Shown here: positions 1-10,165 of the stretch, one piece after another
Layout: the number at the start of each line of letters is the position of its first letter
Numbering within the stretch: position 1 is the first letter of the stretch
Assembly (NCBI RefSeq): GCF_020532665.2
Contig: NZ_JAIWPG020000016.1
Coordinates: 1 to 64,000 of the forward strand
Reading direction: 5' to 3'
Source of the DNA: Lelliottia sp. WAP21
Lineage (GTDB): Bacteria > Pseudomonadota > Gammaproteobacteria > Enterobacterales > Enterobacteriaceae
DNA: 64,000 bases
The notes under the pieces: model-generated
Databases searched by the model: none
What the model was told of the DNA's origin: nothing
The model's input: the letters and a program-made list of their open reading frames with translations, nothing else
Made by a program: the position numbers and the translations under genes

Positions 1-6
1 TAGCGT

Positions 7-82
7 GCTGATATGGCTCAGTTGGTAGAGCGCACCCTTGGTAAGGGTGAGGTCCCCAGTTCGACTCTGGGTATCAGCACCA
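7..82 (+). tRNA. thrV: tRNA-Thr (anticodon GGT)
   Basis: A 76-nt cloverleaf can be folded: acceptor arms GCTGATA and TATCAGC pair fully, the T-loop reads TTCGA, and CCA is encoded at 80-82. The anticodon loop CTTGGTAAG gives anticodon GGT, which reads threonine ACC and ACU codons. A tRNA-Thr followed directly by a 5S rRNA gene is the arrangement at the end of the E. coli rrnD operon, where a second 5S gene follows thrV. The rest of the operon lies before the window. Confidence 0.97.
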
Positions 83-123
83 CTTAATACGGGTATTGTA
101 GTTCGGCACACAGTAAAAGAATT

Positions 124-243
124 TGTCTGGCGGCTTTAGCGCGGTGGTCCCACCTGACCCCATGCCGAACTCAGAAGTGAAACGCCGTAGCGCCGATGGT
201 AGTGTGGGGTCTCCCCATGCGAGAGTAGGGAACTGCCAGACAT
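124..243 (+). rRNA. rrfF: 5S ribosomal RNA
   Basis: The 120-nt sequence matches the enterobacterial 5S gene almost base for base. The ends TGTCTGGCGG and CTGCCAGACA pair as helix I; the G-C to A-T change in this helix relative to E. coli is compensated on both sides. It lies 41 nt after tRNA-Thr and just before a strong terminator, so it is probably the last gene of the rRNA operon. Confidence 0.97.
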
Positions 244-254
244 CAAATAAGAAG

Positions 255-286
255 AACCCCGTACCGTAAGGTGCGGGGTTTTTTGT
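255..286 (+). terminator. rRNA operon terminator (T1-like)
   Basis: An 11-bp stem (AACCCCGTACC with GGTGCGGGGTT, one G-T pair) closes a GTAA tetraloop and is followed by a T-rich run. It starts 11 nt after the 5S gene, as expected for the main terminator of an rrn operon. Confidence 0.92.
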
Positions 287-321
287 TTTATCTGGGGCAG
301 CGCAGCACCCATCAGAGAGGA

Positions 322-339
322 CAAAAGCGTTCGCTTTTG
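322..339. repeat. short perfect inverted repeat after the rRNA terminator
   Basis: CAAAAGCG and CGCTTTTG flank a 2-nt centre. The repeat sits between the two rRNA-side terminators in a 262-nt stretch (244-505) without a gene. Its role is unknown; it may be a remnant of processing or terminator structure. Confidence 0.5.
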
Positions 340-410
340 AACGGAGTGACGTCCATGGTCGAAGGGTGAATCACAGCATGATTTATCAATCGCCTGACAT
401 TCATTAAGAA

Positions 411-439
411 AAGAGGCCATCCGGAAGGATGGCCTCTTT
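411..439 (+). terminator. second rRNA operon terminator (T2-like)
   Basis: A 12-bp stem (AAGAGGCCATCC with GGATGGCCTCTT) closes a GGAA loop and ends in TTT. The sequence resembles the second terminator known from E. coli rrn operons. It could also stop transcripts arriving from yhdZ on the other strand. Confidence 0.85.
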
Positions 440-460
440 GCGTTTAAGATGCAGAGTGAG

Positions 461-493
461 AAAAAAAGCCCGGTGAGTCAATTAGCGACCGGG
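461..493 (-). terminator. terminator of the yhdWXYZ operon
   Basis: On the minus strand a CCCGGT/ACCGGG stem with a 13-nt loop is followed by seven T residues (complement of 461-467). It lies 13 nt past the yhdZ stop codon. Confidence 0.75.
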
Positions 494-505
494 TAAGGTC
501 AGATA

Positions 506-1264
506 TTAATGGATCACCTGCGATAAAAATGCGCGGGTACGTTCAGATTTCGGATGAGCAAAGAACTCGTCTGGCGGGGCTTGTTCAACAATTTCACCGC
601 GATCCATAAAGATCACTCTGTCCGCAACCGTCCTCGCAAAACCCATTTCATGAGTGACACATAGCATAGTCATTCCTGATTCCGCTAAGCCAATCATTGT
701 ATCCAGTACCTCTTTCACCATTTCAGGATCGAGGGCGGAAGTGGGTTCGTCAAAAAGCATGATTTTTGGCTTCATACATAACGAGCGAGCGATGGCCACG
801 CGCTGTTGCTGGCCTCCCGATATCTGCCCAGGAAACTTATTGGCATGTTCAGCGATGCGTACGCGTTCCAGATAATGCATTGCGAGGGCTTCAGCTTCCT
901 TCTTTGGCATTTTTCTAACCCAGATGGGGGCCAGCGTACAGTTCTGCAAAACGGTCAGATGTGGGAATAAATTGAAATGCTGAAAAACCATTCCCACTTC
1001 CTGACGGACACGCTCGATATTGCGGATATCTTCATCCAGTTCCGTTCCATCAACCACTATGCGACCCTGCTGGTGCTCTTCGAGATGGTTAATACAGCGA
1101 ATCGTCGTCGACTTACCCGAACCAGAGGGCCCACATAATACAATACGCTCACCTTGCCGGACCTTCAGGTTGATATCTTTTAATACATGGAACTGCCCGT
1201 ACCATTTATTCACGTTTTCCAGCGTAATCATCGCGTCGGCAGGGCTCATAGTCATTTTATTCAT
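506..1264 (-). CDS. yhdZ: YhdZ, ATPase of the polar amino-acid ABC importer
   Basis: A 252-residue ATP-binding subunit, the same length as E. coli YhdZ and closely similar throughout. It shows Walker [10 protein letters not shown], signature ISGGQQQR, Walker B IMLFDEPT, and the H-loop in VTHEMGF. It should hydrolyse ATP on the cytoplasmic side to drive amino-acid uptake through YhdX and YhdY. The chosen start has GAGG 5 nt upstream and lies 7 nt after the yhdY stop codon, so the genes are co-transcribed and probably translationally coupled. It is the last gene of the operon. The exact substrate is not shown by sequence; relatives (AapP, BztD) handle polar amino acids such as glutamate and glutamine. 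Confidence 0.95.
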   Translation of the reverse strand: MNKMTMSPADAMITLENVNKWYGQFHVLKDINLKVRQGERIVLCGPSGSGKSTTIRCINHLEEHQQGRIVVDGTELDEDIRNIERVRQEVGMVFQHFNLFPHLTVLQNCTLAPIWVRKMPKKEAEALAMHYLERVRIAEHANKFPGQISGGQQQRVAIARSLCMKPKIMLFDEPTSALDPEMVKEVLDTMIGLAESGMTMLCVTHEMGFARTVADRVIFMDRGEIVEQAPPDEFFAHPKSERTRAFLSQVIH

Positions 1265-1271
1265 AAAATCC

Positions 1272-2375
1272 TCAGTGCGGTGTACGCCCGGTGTTAAAGT
1301 GCTTTTCCAGATGCTGGCTGTAGCGCGACATGCTAAAACAGAAGATCCAGTAGATCAGTGCAGCAAAAACATAGCCTTCGGTGGACATGCCCAGCCAGAC
1401 AGGATCGACAGTGGCCTGCTGAACGCTGCTAAAGAGATCAAATAAACCGATAATGATCACCAGACTGGTGTCTTTAAACAGCGCAATGATGGTGTTCACA
1501 AGCCCCGGGATCACTAATTTGAGTGCCTGTGGGAGTATCACCAGACCCTGCATTTTCCAGTACCCTAAGGCGAGCGATTCGGCGGCTTCATACTGTCCTT
1601 TTGGTAATGCCTGCAGTCCGCCGCGAACCACTTCAGCGACATAAGCTGACTGGAATAACACCACGCCGACCAGGGCGCGGATCAATTTATCGATTGAGGT
1701 TCCCTCTGCCATGAACAGCGGGAGCATCACGGAGGACATGAAGAGCACCGTGATTAAGGGCACTCCACGCCAGAACTCGATAAATATCACGGAGAGGATC
1801 CGAACGACCGGCATCGTTGAACGACGCCCTAACGCCAGTAAAATCCCTAACGGCAACGCCCCCGCAATTCCCACCGAAGCGATAATCAAGGTGAGCGTCA
1901 GCCCGCCCCATTGCCGTGTCTCGACGCGCTCAAGCCCCAGTATCCCGCCATATAGCAACAGCCAGACAACCAGCGGATAGACAACCGCCCAACAGGCGAT
2001 ATAACGCCCGCGATGAGGCAGGTGCTTCCAGAACATCGGGACGATTGAAAGTAAGCCAATGATTAATGCCAGATTAATACGCCAGCGTTGTTCGTGCGGA
2101 TACAAGCCATACATGAACTGGCCAAATCGTTCATGTATAAACACCCAACAGGCACCCGCTTTTGTGCAATCGGCTCGTGTGGTACCTGACCAATTGGCCT
2201 GAAAGAGAGCCCAGTTCAACAATGGCGGTATAAGTTCCCACATCAACCAGAGACAGAAGATAGTCAGCAGGCTGTTCCCCCATGAGGAGAACAGGTTTTT
2301 GCGTATCCAGAGGATAAAGCGTCCATGCCCGTTACTGGATGGGCGCTGGAGGTGAGACAGTGCGGCTTTTGTCAT
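1272..2375 (-). CDS. yhdY: YhdY, permease subunit of the amino-acid ABC importer
   Basis: An inner-membrane permease of 367 residues. The HisM-type permease domain fills the C-terminal half, with the EAA loop near [12 protein letters not shown] that contacts the ATPase. The N-terminal third holds extra membrane segments, as in AapM. Two ATG codons stand in tandem; the second is preferred because AAGGA lies 6 nt before it and it gives the E. coli length. It is 9 nt downstream of yhdX. Together with YhdX it should form the membrane channel for substrate delivered by YhdW. Confidence 0.93.
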   Translation of the reverse strand: MTKAALSHLQRPSSNGHGRFILWIRKNLFSSWGNSLLTIFCLWLMWELIPPLLNWALFQANWSGTTRADCTKAGACWVFIHERFGQFMYGLYPHEQRWRINLALIIGLLSIVPMFWKHLPHRGRYIACWAVVYPLVVWLLLYGGILGLERVETRQWGGLTLTLIIASVGIAGALPLGILLALGRRSTMPVVRILSVIFIEFWRGVPLITVLFMSSVMLPLFMAEGTSIDKLIRALVGVVLFQSAYVAEVVRGGLQALPKGQYEAAESLALGYWKMQGLVILPQALKLVIPGLVNTIIALFKDTSLVIIIGLFDLFSSVQQATVDPVWLGMSTEGYVFAALIYWIFCFSMSRYSQHLEKHFNTGRTPH

Positions 2376-2384
2376 CATGGTTCC

Positions 2385-3566
2385 TTAGCGCTCAACCAGT
2401 GCGATGCGACGGTTATAAATATTCATCACTAGCGAAATTGTCAGGCTAATCATGAGATAGACCGACATGGTGATAGCAATAGTTTCGATGGCTTGCCCCG
2501 TCTGGTTAAGAACGGTTCCGGCGAACAGAGAGACCATATCCGGATAACCAATCGCAGCGGCTAACGAAGAGTTTTTAGCAATATTGAGATACTGGCTGGT
2601 CAGGGGCGGAATAATAACGCGTAATGCCTGGGGAATAATGACCTGCCGGAGCGTCACTGGATTGGGTAATCCCAGTGAACGTGCTGCCTCGTGCTGCCCA
2701 TGAGGAACAGCCTGGATACCCGCCCGAATAATTTCGGCAATAAAAGCTGAGGTATAAATAGACAAGGCCAGGGTTAACGCCGCCAGTTCCGGGATTAGAA
2801 CCATACCGCCACGGAAGTTAAAGCCACGCAGCTGGGGAACATCCCAGTGTAACGCCGCGCCCCATATCCACTGGGCCACTAACGGCAAACCAATGAACAG
2901 TACCATTGAGAGAGGCCAGGTTTTACGAAGCTGCCCGGTTTTAATTTGATGGGTGCGGTTATAGCGAAAAAGCCCTGACGTGACTAATCCGGCGATTGCG
3001 AGTGCGATAAGACTGGCTGAAATACCCTCTCCGGGCACGGGCGAGGGGATATATAAACCCCTGTTGCTCAGAAAAAAAAGATCGAAGGCATCGACGGCCT
3101 GGCGGGGACCGGGCAGGTTTCGCAGAACGGCGAAATACCAAAAGAAGATCTGCAGCAGCGGCGGAATATTACGGAACGTCTCAATGTAAACGGTTGAGAG
3201 TTTACGTAGTAGCCAGTTATCCGAGAGGCGAGCCAGCCCAAGAAAGAAACCCAGAAAGGAGGCGAAAAGAATACAAAGTGCAGAAACCAGCAGGGTATTT
3301 AACAAGCCGACCCAAAATACTCTGCCGTAAGTGTCTCCCTCCTGGTAATCAATTAAGTGCTGTACAATCCCAAATCCGGCGCTGCGGTCAAGAAAGGCAA
3401 ATCCTGACGTAATGCCGCGATTGCTCAGGTTTGTTACGGTGTTATGAATTAAATAGATAGCGGCAACCACAACTACGGCGATGGCGATAATTTGAAACAG
3501 CCAGGCGCGAACCGTGGGATGAGAAAAGGAAAATTTTCCTTTTACGGCTAAGCGGCGATGGGGCAT
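2385..3566 (-). CDS. yhdX: YhdX, permease subunit of the amino-acid ABC importer
   Basis: A 393-residue inner-membrane permease matching E. coli YhdX in length and sequence. Several hydrophobic segments are visible, and the EAA loop lies in GQHEAARSLGLPNP towards the C-terminus. The start is placed at the second in-frame ATG because GAGG stands 5 nt before it; an upstream ATG six codons earlier has no better ribosome site. It pairs with YhdY. The gap to yhdW is 66 nt with no clear terminator. Confidence 0.93.
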   Translation of the reverse strand: MPHRRLAVKGKFSFSHPTVRAWLFQIIAIAVVVVAAIYLIHNTVTNLSNRGITSGFAFLDRSAGFGIVQHLIDYQEGDTYGRVFWVGLLNTLLVSALCILFASFLGFFLGLARLSDNWLLRKLSTVYIETFRNIPPLLQIFFWYFAVLRNLPGPRQAVDAFDLFFLSNRGLYIPSPVPGEGISASLIALAIAGLVTSGLFRYNRTHQIKTGQLRKTWPLSMVLFIGLPLVAQWIWGAALHWDVPQLRGFNFRGGMVLIPELAALTLALSIYTSAFIAEIIRAGIQAVPHGQHEAARSLGLPNPVTLRQVIIPQALRVIIPPLTSQYLNIAKNSSLAAAIGYPDMVSLFAGTVLNQTGQAIETIAITMSVYLMISLTISLVMNIYNRRIALVER

Positions 3567-3632
3567 AAAAACCTCGGTAACCATGACACTGGGCTGGGCA
3601 CCACAACTGCGGTGCCCGTTACAGCTAAAGGC

Positions 3633-4658
3633 TTAACGAACCGGCGGCGCGTACTGAATGCCACCGTTATTCCAGAGATTGTTTTGACCACGCTTAATTT
3701 TCAGTGGGCTTTCTGAACCCACGTTGCGTTCGAAGATCTCTGCATAGTTACCAACATGCTTGATAATGTTATAAGCCCACTTGTTATCAAGCTTCAGATC
3801 TTTGCCATAATCGCCTTCTTTCCCTAAAAGATGCGCCATATCCGGGGTGGAAGGGTTAGCGGCTTTTTCATCCACGTTTTTCGACGTGATTCCCATCTCT
3901 TCGGCATTCAACATGGCGAAAAGCGTCCAGCGAACAATAGAAAACCACTCTTCATCACCGCGACGTACCACCGGGCCGAGAGGTTCTTTTGAAATGACCT
4001 CTGGCAGGACAATCCATTCTGCAGGGTTACTGAGTTTTATGCGCAATGCATAGAGTTGAGACTGGTCAGAGGCCAGTGTGTCACAGCGCCCGGACTCCAG
4101 CGCTTTTGCTGATTCATCAGAGCGATCGAACGTGACCGGGGTATATTTCATGTTATTCGCTTTGAAATAATCGGCGACATTCAACTCCGTATCAGTGCCT
4201 GCCTGAATACAAACGGTCGCACCGTCGAGCTCTTTTGCACTTTTGAGGCCCGCTTTATTGTGCGTCAGGAAACCGATACCGTCATAATAGGTCACACCGG
4301 TAAACGACATCCCCATGCCGGCATCACGCGACGACGTCCAGGTTGTATTTCGTGAAAGCACATCGACTTCACCTGACTGCAAAGCCGTAAAACGTTCTTT
4401 TGCGGTCAGCGGCGTATATTTTACTTTGGTATCATCGCCAAATACTGCCGACGCCACACCCCGACAAACGTCAACATCGATCCCGGAGAATTTCCCGTTT
4501 GCATCCGCGTAAGAGAAGCCCGGCAATCCATCACTGATACCGCACTGAACAAAGCCTTTCTTTTTAACCGCATCCAGAGTTGCGCCAGCATGCGCCTGAC
4601 CCGCAATCGTCATTAATATGCCCGCAGCGGCCAGGCTGGCTATCATCGTCTTTTTCAT
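3633..4658 (-). CDS. yhdW: YhdW, periplasmic amino-acid-binding protein
   Basis: A 341-residue solute-binding protein of family 3. A signal peptide starts MKKTMIASLAAAG and probably ends after AHA at residue 24. The fold begins with TLDAVKKKGFVQCGISDGLPGFS, and two cysteines later (CIQAG, GRCDT) may form a disulfide. The start is the ATG with AGGA 8 nt upstream, six codons inside the longest frame; it matches E. coli in length. It is the first gene of yhdWXYZ and captures amino acid in the periplasm for YhdXYZ. A sigma-54 promoter lies about 90 nt upstream, which places the operon under nitrogen-limitation control, as reported for E. coli. Confidence 0.94.
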   Translation of the reverse strand: MKKTMIASLAAAGILMTIAGQAHAGATLDAVKKKGFVQCGISDGLPGFSYADANGKFSGIDVDVCRGVASAVFGDDTKVKYTPLTAKERFTALQSGEVDVLSRNTTWTSSRDAGMGMSFTGVTYYDGIGFLTHNKAGLKSAKELDGATVCIQAGTDTELNVADYFKANNMKYTPVTFDRSDESAKALESGRCDTLASDQSQLYALRIKLSNPAEWIVLPEVISKEPLGPVVRRGDEEWFSIVRWTLFAMLNAEEMGITSKNVDEKAANPSTPDMAHLLGKEGDYGKDLKLDNKWAYNIIKHVGNYAEIFERNVGSESPLKIKRGQNNLWNNGGIQYAPPVR

Positions 4659-4726
4659 ATGCATCCTGTGTGGCAAAAATTATTGTTATAGAAAGTCGTT
4701 TTTAAAACGCTTTTACCTGTCTGTGG

Positions 4727-4738
4727 CGTTGGCCAACG
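4727..4738. repeat. 12-bp perfect palindrome at the predicted yhdW transcript start
   Basis: CGTTGGCCAACG is self-complementary and covers the position about 12 nt downstream of the sigma-54 -12 element. It could be an operator or a 5' hairpin of the mRNA; nothing in the sequence decides between these. Confidence 0.4.
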
Positions 4739-4746
4739 TTTATAAA

Positions 4747-4761
4747 GCAAACGTAATGCCA
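4747..4761 (-). promoter_or_regulatory. sigma-54 promoter of yhdWXYZ
   Basis: The minus strand reads TGGCAT-N5-TTGC, preceded by C and followed by T. The GG and GC pairs have the fixed -24/-12 spacing of sigma-54 promoters. The predicted transcript start near 4735 leaves a leader of about 77 nt before yhdW. Ntr control of yhdWXYZ is known in E. coli, which supports the call. Confidence 0.88.
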
Positions 4762-4832
4762 GTTTTCGCGTTCAGTCAAAAAGAGGAACACTGAGCGCGT
4801 AATGCTGAGTGTAGACAGGGAAAATTAAATTG

Positions 4833-4881
4833 AACGCCCTGAAATGGTGCGAAATGACAACCTGCGCCACAAATTAGAGCA
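4833..4881. promoter_or_regulatory. two candidate NtrC (enhancer) sites upstream of yhdW
   Basis: At 4863-4881 TGCGCCA-N5-TAGAGCA matches 11-12 of 14 bases of the NtrC dyad TGCACCA-N5-TGGTGCA. At 4845-4851 TGGTGCG is a near-perfect right half site with a weak left half from 4833. The centres are 30 bp apart and lie about 105-140 bp upstream of the predicted start, the usual distance for NtrC enhancers. The remaining sequence between 4659 and 5094 shows no gene. Confidence 0.6.
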
Positions 4882-5094
4882 AAAGTAGGTTGCCGACAGG
4901 ATTAAACTGAGGGGTAGTTTCTGACGTGAATAGTGGCAGGATACTGAATCTGTTTAATGTGTGAAAACAATCACTCAAAAAGATGAAAGATTAAAAGGAA
5001 ATAATAGAAAGGTGTGACGGAAGTTTAGAAAATAAAAATGCGTTAATAAGAGGAGATTATTTAACGATTTATGAACGCATTGCACAATGCAGAG

Positions 5095-5122
5095 GCAAAA
5101 GCGCGGCATCCCGCGCTTTTGC
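5095..5122 (-). terminator. terminator after yhdV
   Basis: A perfect 12-bp stem (GCAAAAGCGCGG with CCGCGCTTTTGC) closes a 4-nt loop 12 nt after the yhdV stop codon. Its T run lies inside the stem, so release may be weaker than usual. Confidence 0.75.
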
Positions 5123-5133
5123 ATAAGAACGTA

Positions 5134-5355
5134 TTACTTCGTTAACGCGACAATCCCCAGCGTCAAACCGGCGACAGCGGCAGCTCCGCCAGCAATGGCA
5201 CCTGCGGTTTCCCAGTTATCCTGAGTTGTCCCTTTCATGCAGGTATTCGTATGAACCAGCCTGCCTTGATCGTCATATACCGGGACACACGGAGAGTCAT
5301 GCGCACAACCTGCGAGCAACGCAGCGAGCACAGCAACGGAGATGAATCTTTTCAT
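5134..5355 (-). CDS. yhdV: YhdV, small lipoprotein of unknown function
   Basis: A 73-residue protein nearly identical to E. coli YhdV. It begins with a lipoprotein signal and lipobox LLAGC, so the cysteine at residue 17 should carry the lipid anchor. After that come two further cysteines (CVPVYDDQG, TNTCMKG) and a glycine/alanine-rich hydrophobic C-terminal segment (AGAIAGGAAAVAG) typical of glycine-zipper proteins that sit in or against membranes. The ribosome site GAGGT lies before the ATG. It is a single-gene unit between terminators. No function is known to me. Confidence 0.9.
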   Translation of the reverse strand: MKRFISVAVLAALLAGCAHDSPCVPVYDDQGRLVHTNTCMKGTTQDNWETAGAIAGGAAAVAGLTLGIVALTK

Positions 5356-5644
5356 GGTGTTACCTCAAAATTAACGCTTCGTTCGTCACTAAACAAAGAG
5401 TTGTTTAACGAACTGGTGAACATTTTACCATCAGTTCATCCTTCTCAGGCACGGGGAATAATCTCAAAGTATGTGGATTGTAAAAATCGTGGAGAAACTA
5501 AATGAAGACGCATGAATTTATGAAGTTATTTTGAAGATGACGCGAGATTAATTTCGCTTAAGAGAAATGAGAATTTTTGTCATTAATTTTAGGGCCATGA
5601 TAATCTTGAAAAATAAGTCGCAAAACCCTTATTAAGATGTTTAT
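5356..5644. other. intergenic region yhdV-acrF
   Basis: About 290 nt of AT-rich sequence that must hold the yhdV promoter. I see no convincing sigma-70 hexamer pair and no structured RNA. The imperfect palindrome AGTTGTTTAACGAACT near 5400 is the only dyad that stands out. Confidence 0.5.
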
Positions 5645-5672
5645 GAAAAAGGCGCCTTGCGACGCCTTTTTC
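5645..5672 (-). terminator. terminator of acrEF
   Basis: A 10-bp stem (GAAAAAGGCG with CGCCTTTTTC) closes an 8-nt loop directly after the acrF stop codon. Confidence 0.85.
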
Positions 5673-5678
5673 ATTCCG

Positions 5679-8600
5679 TTAGTCAGTATGTCGGTTAAAA
5701 CGCCGCCTGACCACCACAAAAAATACCGGGACAAAGAAGATCGCCAGCAGGGTAGCCGACAGCATACCGCCCATAACGCCTGTACCCACGGCATTTTGCG
5801 CGCCGCTGCCTGCGCCATGGCTGATGACAAGCGGTAATACCCCAAGAATAAACGCCAGAGACGTCATCAGGATGGGGCGCAAACGCATCCGGGAGGCTTC
5901 CAGTGTCGCTTCAATGATTCCTTTACCTTCCTTATCCATCAGATCCTTAGCAAACTCGACGATAAGAATGGCGTTCTTAGCTGAAAGCCCGATGGTGGTC
6001 AGCAGACCGACCTGGAAATAAACATCATTATTGAGGCCTCGCAGAGAAGCAGCAAGCAGCGCCCCAACGACTCCAAGCGGTACAACCAGCATGACTGAGA
6101 AGGGGATAGACCAGCTTTCATATAAAGCCGCCAGACACAGGAACACCACAATCAATGAAATCGCATAGAGTGCGGGTGCCTGGTTTCCTGAAAGTCGTTC
6201 CTGATAAGACATGCCCGTCCAGTCGTAGCCAATGCCAGAAGGTAACTTCTGTGCGAGGCTCTCCAGCAGCGCCATGGCTTCACCGGTACTTTTTCCTGGT
6301 GCAGCCTCGCCGAGGATCTCCATCGATGGCAACCCGTTATAGCGCTCTAGCCGCGGTGAACCTGAAATCCAGCGAGCACTGCTGAACGCCGAGAACGGCA
6401 CCATTTCACCATTTGCGCTACGAACATAAAGATTATCGACATCGCCGGGCAACATGCGGTACGGCGCATCAGCCTGCACATAGACCTTCTTCACGCGGCC
6501 ATGATCGATAAAGTCATTAACATAGGTTCCTCCCAGCGCTGTTGAAATCGTCTGGTTAATATCCGAAACGCTAACACCCAGCGCCTGGGCTTTCTCCTGA
6601 TCAACGTCCAGTTTGAATTGCGGCGTATCTTCCAGGCCGTTAGGACGAACTCTGACCAGCAGCTCAGGGTGTTCTCTGACCATGCCCAGCAGCTGGTTTC
6701 TGGCCTGGGTTAATTGTGCATGGCCGAGGTTGGCCTGATCGATCAGCTCGAAATCGAAGCCTGTCGCTGTGCCCAGTTCAATGATGGCTGGCAAGTTGAA
6801 GGGGAAGACGAGACCATCTTTAATCTTGCTGAAGGCTTTCGTTGCACGCCCGACAATCGCACCAACGCTGTTTTCCTCACCCGGGCGCGCTTCCCATGGT
6901 TTAAGACTGATAAAGACAATACCGGCGTTTTGTCCCTGCCCGCTGAAGCTAAAGCCGTTTACGGTAAATACCGACTCGACGTTTGCTTTTTCTTTAGTAA
7001 GGTAATACTGCTGAACCTGCTCCAGGATCTGCTGGGTACGGGTTTGCGTGGCACCCGCTGGGAGCTGGACCATCGTCATAAATACACCCTGGTCCTCCTC
7101 AGGCAGGAAGGAGGTGGGGAGTTTTAAGAACAGTACCGCCATTCCACCGACGATGAGGACATAGACCACCAGATAACGACCGGTTTTGCGTAAGATACCG
7201 CTCACGCTATTCGTGTAATGATCCACGCTTCTATCAAAAAGTTTGTTAAACCAGCCGAAGAAGCCTTTTTTCTCATGATGATCTGCCGAAGCTGGTTTTA
7301 ATAACGTTGCACACAACGCCGGCGTCAGGATCAAGGCAACCAGTACGGAAAGCGCCATGGCCGACACAATGGTCAGCGAGAACTGACGGTAAATCGCGCC
7401 GGTAGACCCGCCAAAGAACGCCATCGGAATGAAGACCGCTGAGAGAACCATCGCAATACCGACCAGCGCTCCTTGAATCTGCTCCATCGACTTTTGCGTG
7501 GCTTCTTTGGGAGGCAGCTTCTCTTCCACCATGACGCGTTCTACGTTCTCAACGACCACAATGGCATCATCGACCAGTAAGCCTATTGCCAGCACCATCC
7601 CAAACATGGTCAGGGTGTTGATGGAGAAACCAAAGGCGGCCAGAACGGCAAAGGTACCCAACAGCACGACCGGGACGGCAATGGTGGGAATCAGCGTCGC
7701 GCGCAAGTTTTGTAAGAACAGATACATCACCAGGAACACCAGCACGATGGCTTCGAACAGCGTTTTGACCACTTCGTGAATTGAGATTTTCACGAATGGT
7801 GTTGTATCGTAGGGATAGACGACTCTGAGGCCCGCAGGGAAAAATGACTGCAACTCTGCAAGCTTTGTTTTAATGGCATTCGCCGTATCCAGCGCATTGG
7901 CGCCCGTTGCGAGCTTGATACCCAGACCAGTGGCGGCCTGTCCATTGATCCGGGTGACCATGTTGTAGTTTTCACCCCCCAGCTCAATTCGGGCGACATC
8001 TTTCAGATGCACCATGGAGCCATCCTGGTTCACCTTCAGCGTCACTTTGCCGAACTCTTCCGGTGTTTTCAGCCGCGTCTGGGCAATAATCGAGGCGTTA
8101 AGTTGTTGCCCTGGGATTGATGGCGTTCCACCCAGTTGCCCTGCGGCAATCTGATTGTTTTGTATTTTTAGCTGATTGATCACATCCAGCGGCGTCAGCT
8201 GGTACTTATTCAGCGCATTGCTGTCGAGCCAGATACGCATGGCATACTGAGCACCAAACAGCTGCACATCACCGACGCCAGAGGTTCGGCTAATCGCATC
8301 CTTTACGTTGGAAGCGACATAGTCTGAGATGTCATCCTGGGAAAGGTTTTTGTTATCGGAAACAAAACCCGCCACCAGCAGGAAGCTGCTGCTGGATTTC
8401 TCGACGCCGATGCCTTGCTGTTGGACTTCTTGCGGCAATAACGGCATGGCCAGCTGCAGTTTATTCTGTACCTGCACCTGCGCGATATCCGGATCGGTAC
8501 CGGACTCGAAGGTGAGGGTAATGGTGACGCTGCCAGAAGAATCGCTGGTGGAGGACATATACATCAGGTTATCGATACCGTTCATGTTCTGCTCGATAAC

Positions 8601-8789
8601 CTGCGTCACGGTATCCTGCACCGTTTGTGCATCCGCACCTGGATAGGTTGCCGTCACCGCCACGGCGGGTGGCGCAATGGTGGGATACTGGGCGATAGGA
8701 AGTTTCAGAATAGCCAGCCCGCCCGCAATCATCAAAATGATGGCGAGAACCCAGGCAAAAATAGGCCGTTGGATAAAGAAGTTAGCCAT
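5679..8789 (-). CDS. acrF: AcrF, RND multidrug efflux transporter
   Basis: A 1036-residue inner-membrane pump of the HAE1/RND family, aligning with E. coli AcrF (1034) end to end. It starts [17 protein letters not shown], the usual first helix. The proton-relay aspartate pair lies in [14 protein letters not shown] in helix 4; the second half of the repeat carries [15 protein letters not shown]. Two large periplasmic loops hold the drug-binding porter domains. It should work as a trimer with AcrE and an outer-membrane TolC, exporting drugs and bile salts by proton antiport. It follows acrE by 11 nt. AcrB is a close paralogue; assignment as AcrF rests on best sequence match and on its neighbours acrE and acrS. 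Confidence 0.96.
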   Translation of the reverse strand: MANFFIQRPIFAWVLAIILMIAGGLAILKLPIAQYPTIAPPAVAVTATYPGADAQTVQDTVTQVIEQNMNGIDNLMYMSSTSDSSGSVTITLTFESGTDPDIAQVQVQNKLQLAMPLLPQEVQQQGIGVEKSSSSFLLVAGFVSDNKNLSQDDISDYVASNVKDAISRTSGVGDVQLFGAQYAMRIWLDSNALNKYQLTPLDVINQLKIQNNQIAAGQLGGTPSIPGQQLNASIIAQTRLKTPEEFGKVTLKVNQDGSMVHLKDVARIELGGENYNMVTRINGQAATGLGIKLATGANALDTANAIKTKLAELQSFFPAGLRVVYPYDTTPFVKISIHEVVKTLFEAIVLVFLVMYLFLQNLRATLIPTIAVPVVLLGTFAVLAAFGFSINTLTMFGMVLAIGLLVDDAIVVVENVERVMVEEKLPPKEATQKSMEQIQGALVGIAMVLSAVFIPMAFFGGSTGAIYRQFSLTIVSAMALSVLVALILTPALCATLLKPASADHHEKKGFFGWFNKLFDRSVDHYTNSVSGILRKTGRYLVVYVLIVGGMAVLFLKLPTSFLPEEDQGVFMTMVQLPAGATQTRTQQILEQVQQYYLTKEKANVESVFTVNGFSFSGQGQNAGIVFISLKPWEARPGEENSVGAIVGRATKAFSKIKDGLVFPFNLPAIIELGTATGFDFELIDQANLGHAQLTQARNQLLGMVREHPELLVRVRPNGLEDTPQFKLDVDQEKAQALGVSVSDINQTISTALGGTYVNDFIDHGRVKKVYVQADAPYRMLPGDVDNLYVRSANGEMVPFSAFSSARWISGSPRLERYNGLPSMEILGEAAPGKSTGEAMALLESLAQKLPSGIGYDWTGMSYQERLSGNQAPALYAISLIVVFLCLAALYESWSIPFSVMLVVPLGVVGALLAASLRGLNNDVYFQVGLLTTIGLSAKNAILIVEFAKDLMDKEGKGIIEATLEASRMRLRPILMTSLAFILGVLPLVISHGAGSGAQNAVGTGVMGGMLSATLLAIFFVPVFFVVVRRRFNRHTD

Positions 8790-8800
8790 GTCGTCGTCCC

Positions 8801-9940
8801 TTAACCGGCATTATTTGCGGTAGCATCGGCTGTTGCCACCACGGCTACGCCCGGGCGAACTTTTTGCAGACCGCTCACGATAACGCGATCGCCATTCTTC
8901 AACCCTTGCGTCACCAGCCAGCGATCGCCAAAGGCCTGCGGGGCGACAACCGTCCGGGATTCAACGTTATTGTGTTCATTCACCACCAATACTGTGGCAT
9001 CGCCACGTGGTGTACGCGTCACGCCCTGTTGAGGAACCAGAATGGCATCAGGCTGAATACCTTCGTCAATACGTGCGCGGACAAACATGCCCGGCAGAAG
9101 TCTGTGTTGAGGGTTTGGGAAGACGGCACGCAAGGTAATAGAGCCGGTACTTTGGTCAACGGTCACATCTGAAAACTGCAACGTGCCTTTTAGCGGGTAA
9201 GGTTGACCATTTTCCATGAGCAACTGAACCGAACGGGTCCCCTGACCCTTTTGCAGGCTTGATTGCTGTAGCTGCATAAAGTCGGTGCTCGACTGCGTGA
9301 CATCAACATAGATAGGATCAAGCTGCTGGACGGTTGCCAGCGCGGTCGCCTGACCATTGGTGACCAGCGCCCCTTCCGTGACGCTTGATTTACCAATCCG
9401 GCCACTAATTGGCGAAGAGACTTTGGTATAGGCAAGATTAATGCGTGCCGTTTCGACCCCAGCCTGCGCGGCCATCACGCTGGCATCCGCCTGCCGGGCG
9501 TTGGCTACGGCCTGATCGTACTCTTGTCTGCTGACGTACTGGGTGCCCACCAGGGGAAGGTAACGCTTCACGGTTAAATGGGCGATGTTGGCTGCTGCTT
9601 CGGCCTTGGCCAACTCACCTTTTGCGCTATCAAACGCGGCCTGATACGTTGCAGGATCGATCTGGTACAACGAATCCCCGGCTTTCACATCGCTGCCTTC
9701 GATGAAGTGACGTTGCAAAATAATGCCGCTCACCTGCGGGCGAACTTCAGCGACACGGTAGGCATCTGTGCGTCCAGGGAGTTCAGTCGTGACTGCCAGT
9801 GGAGCACTTTTTACGACATAAACCGTTACCTGTGGCGCCTGCGCATGTTGTTGCTGATTTTCCGAACCATCGCATCCTGCGAGTAGCGCGGCGCAGACAA
9901 TAAAACCGGATAAGGGCAAGAGCCTGAAATGTGTCGTCAT
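8801..9940 (-). CDS. acrE: AcrE, periplasmic adaptor of the AcrEF efflux pump
   Basis: A 379-residue membrane-fusion lipoprotein. The signal ends in lipobox LLAGC, so the cysteine should be lipidated. Visible parts are a lipoyl/barrel-sandwich half ([20 protein letters not shown]), an alpha-hairpin (residues about 100-165, [15 protein letters not shown]), and the matching return strand [20 protein letters not shown]. It bridges AcrF and TolC in the periplasm. The start at MTTHFRLLP has AAGGA 6 nt upstream; a longer frame adds 20 codons with no ribosome site. It is first in the acrEF operon, divergent from acrS. Confidence 0.95.
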   Translation of the reverse strand: MTTHFRLLPLSGFIVCAALLAGCDGSENQQQHAQAPQVTVYVVKSAPLAVTTELPGRTDAYRVAEVRPQVSGIILQRHFIEGSDVKAGDSLYQIDPATYQAAFDSAKGELAKAEAAANIAHLTVKRYLPLVGTQYVSRQEYDQAVANARQADASVMAAQAGVETARINLAYTKVSSPISGRIGKSSVTEGALVTNGQATALATVQQLDPIYVDVTQSSTDFMQLQQSSLQKGQGTRSVQLLMENGQPYPLKGTLQFSDVTVDQSTGSITLRAVFPNPQHRLLPGMFVRARIDEGIQPDAILVPQQGVTRTPRGDATVLVVNEHNNVESRTVVAPQAFGDRWLVTQGLKNGDRVIVSGLQKVRPGVAVVATADATANNAG

Positions 9941-10165
9941 TACTGTTCCTTTAAAAAACAATAAACTGAATTTGCCATGGATAAAGGGTATTTGGGGCAA
10001 AAGGTCAGAAGGTTGGCGCCTATAATAATGAGGACAGTTAAGGTTGTTTGATTTATAAGTGCGGCGCAGGGCACATAAACTTAAAAATCAGAATCTGACA
10101 CAGGATAATCAGCGTTAAAATAGTGGTGAGGCAGGGTGTTTTTGCCGGCGGGTAAAGATTATTTG

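Noticed and set aside
136-420. Open frame of 94 codons on the minus strand over the 5S gene
   Set aside because: It runs across the 5S rRNA and two terminators, so it is a chance frame.
5251-5505. Open frame of 84 codons antisense to yhdV
   Set aside because: It overlaps the conserved lipoprotein gene on the opposite strand, has no ribosome site and no recognisable domain.
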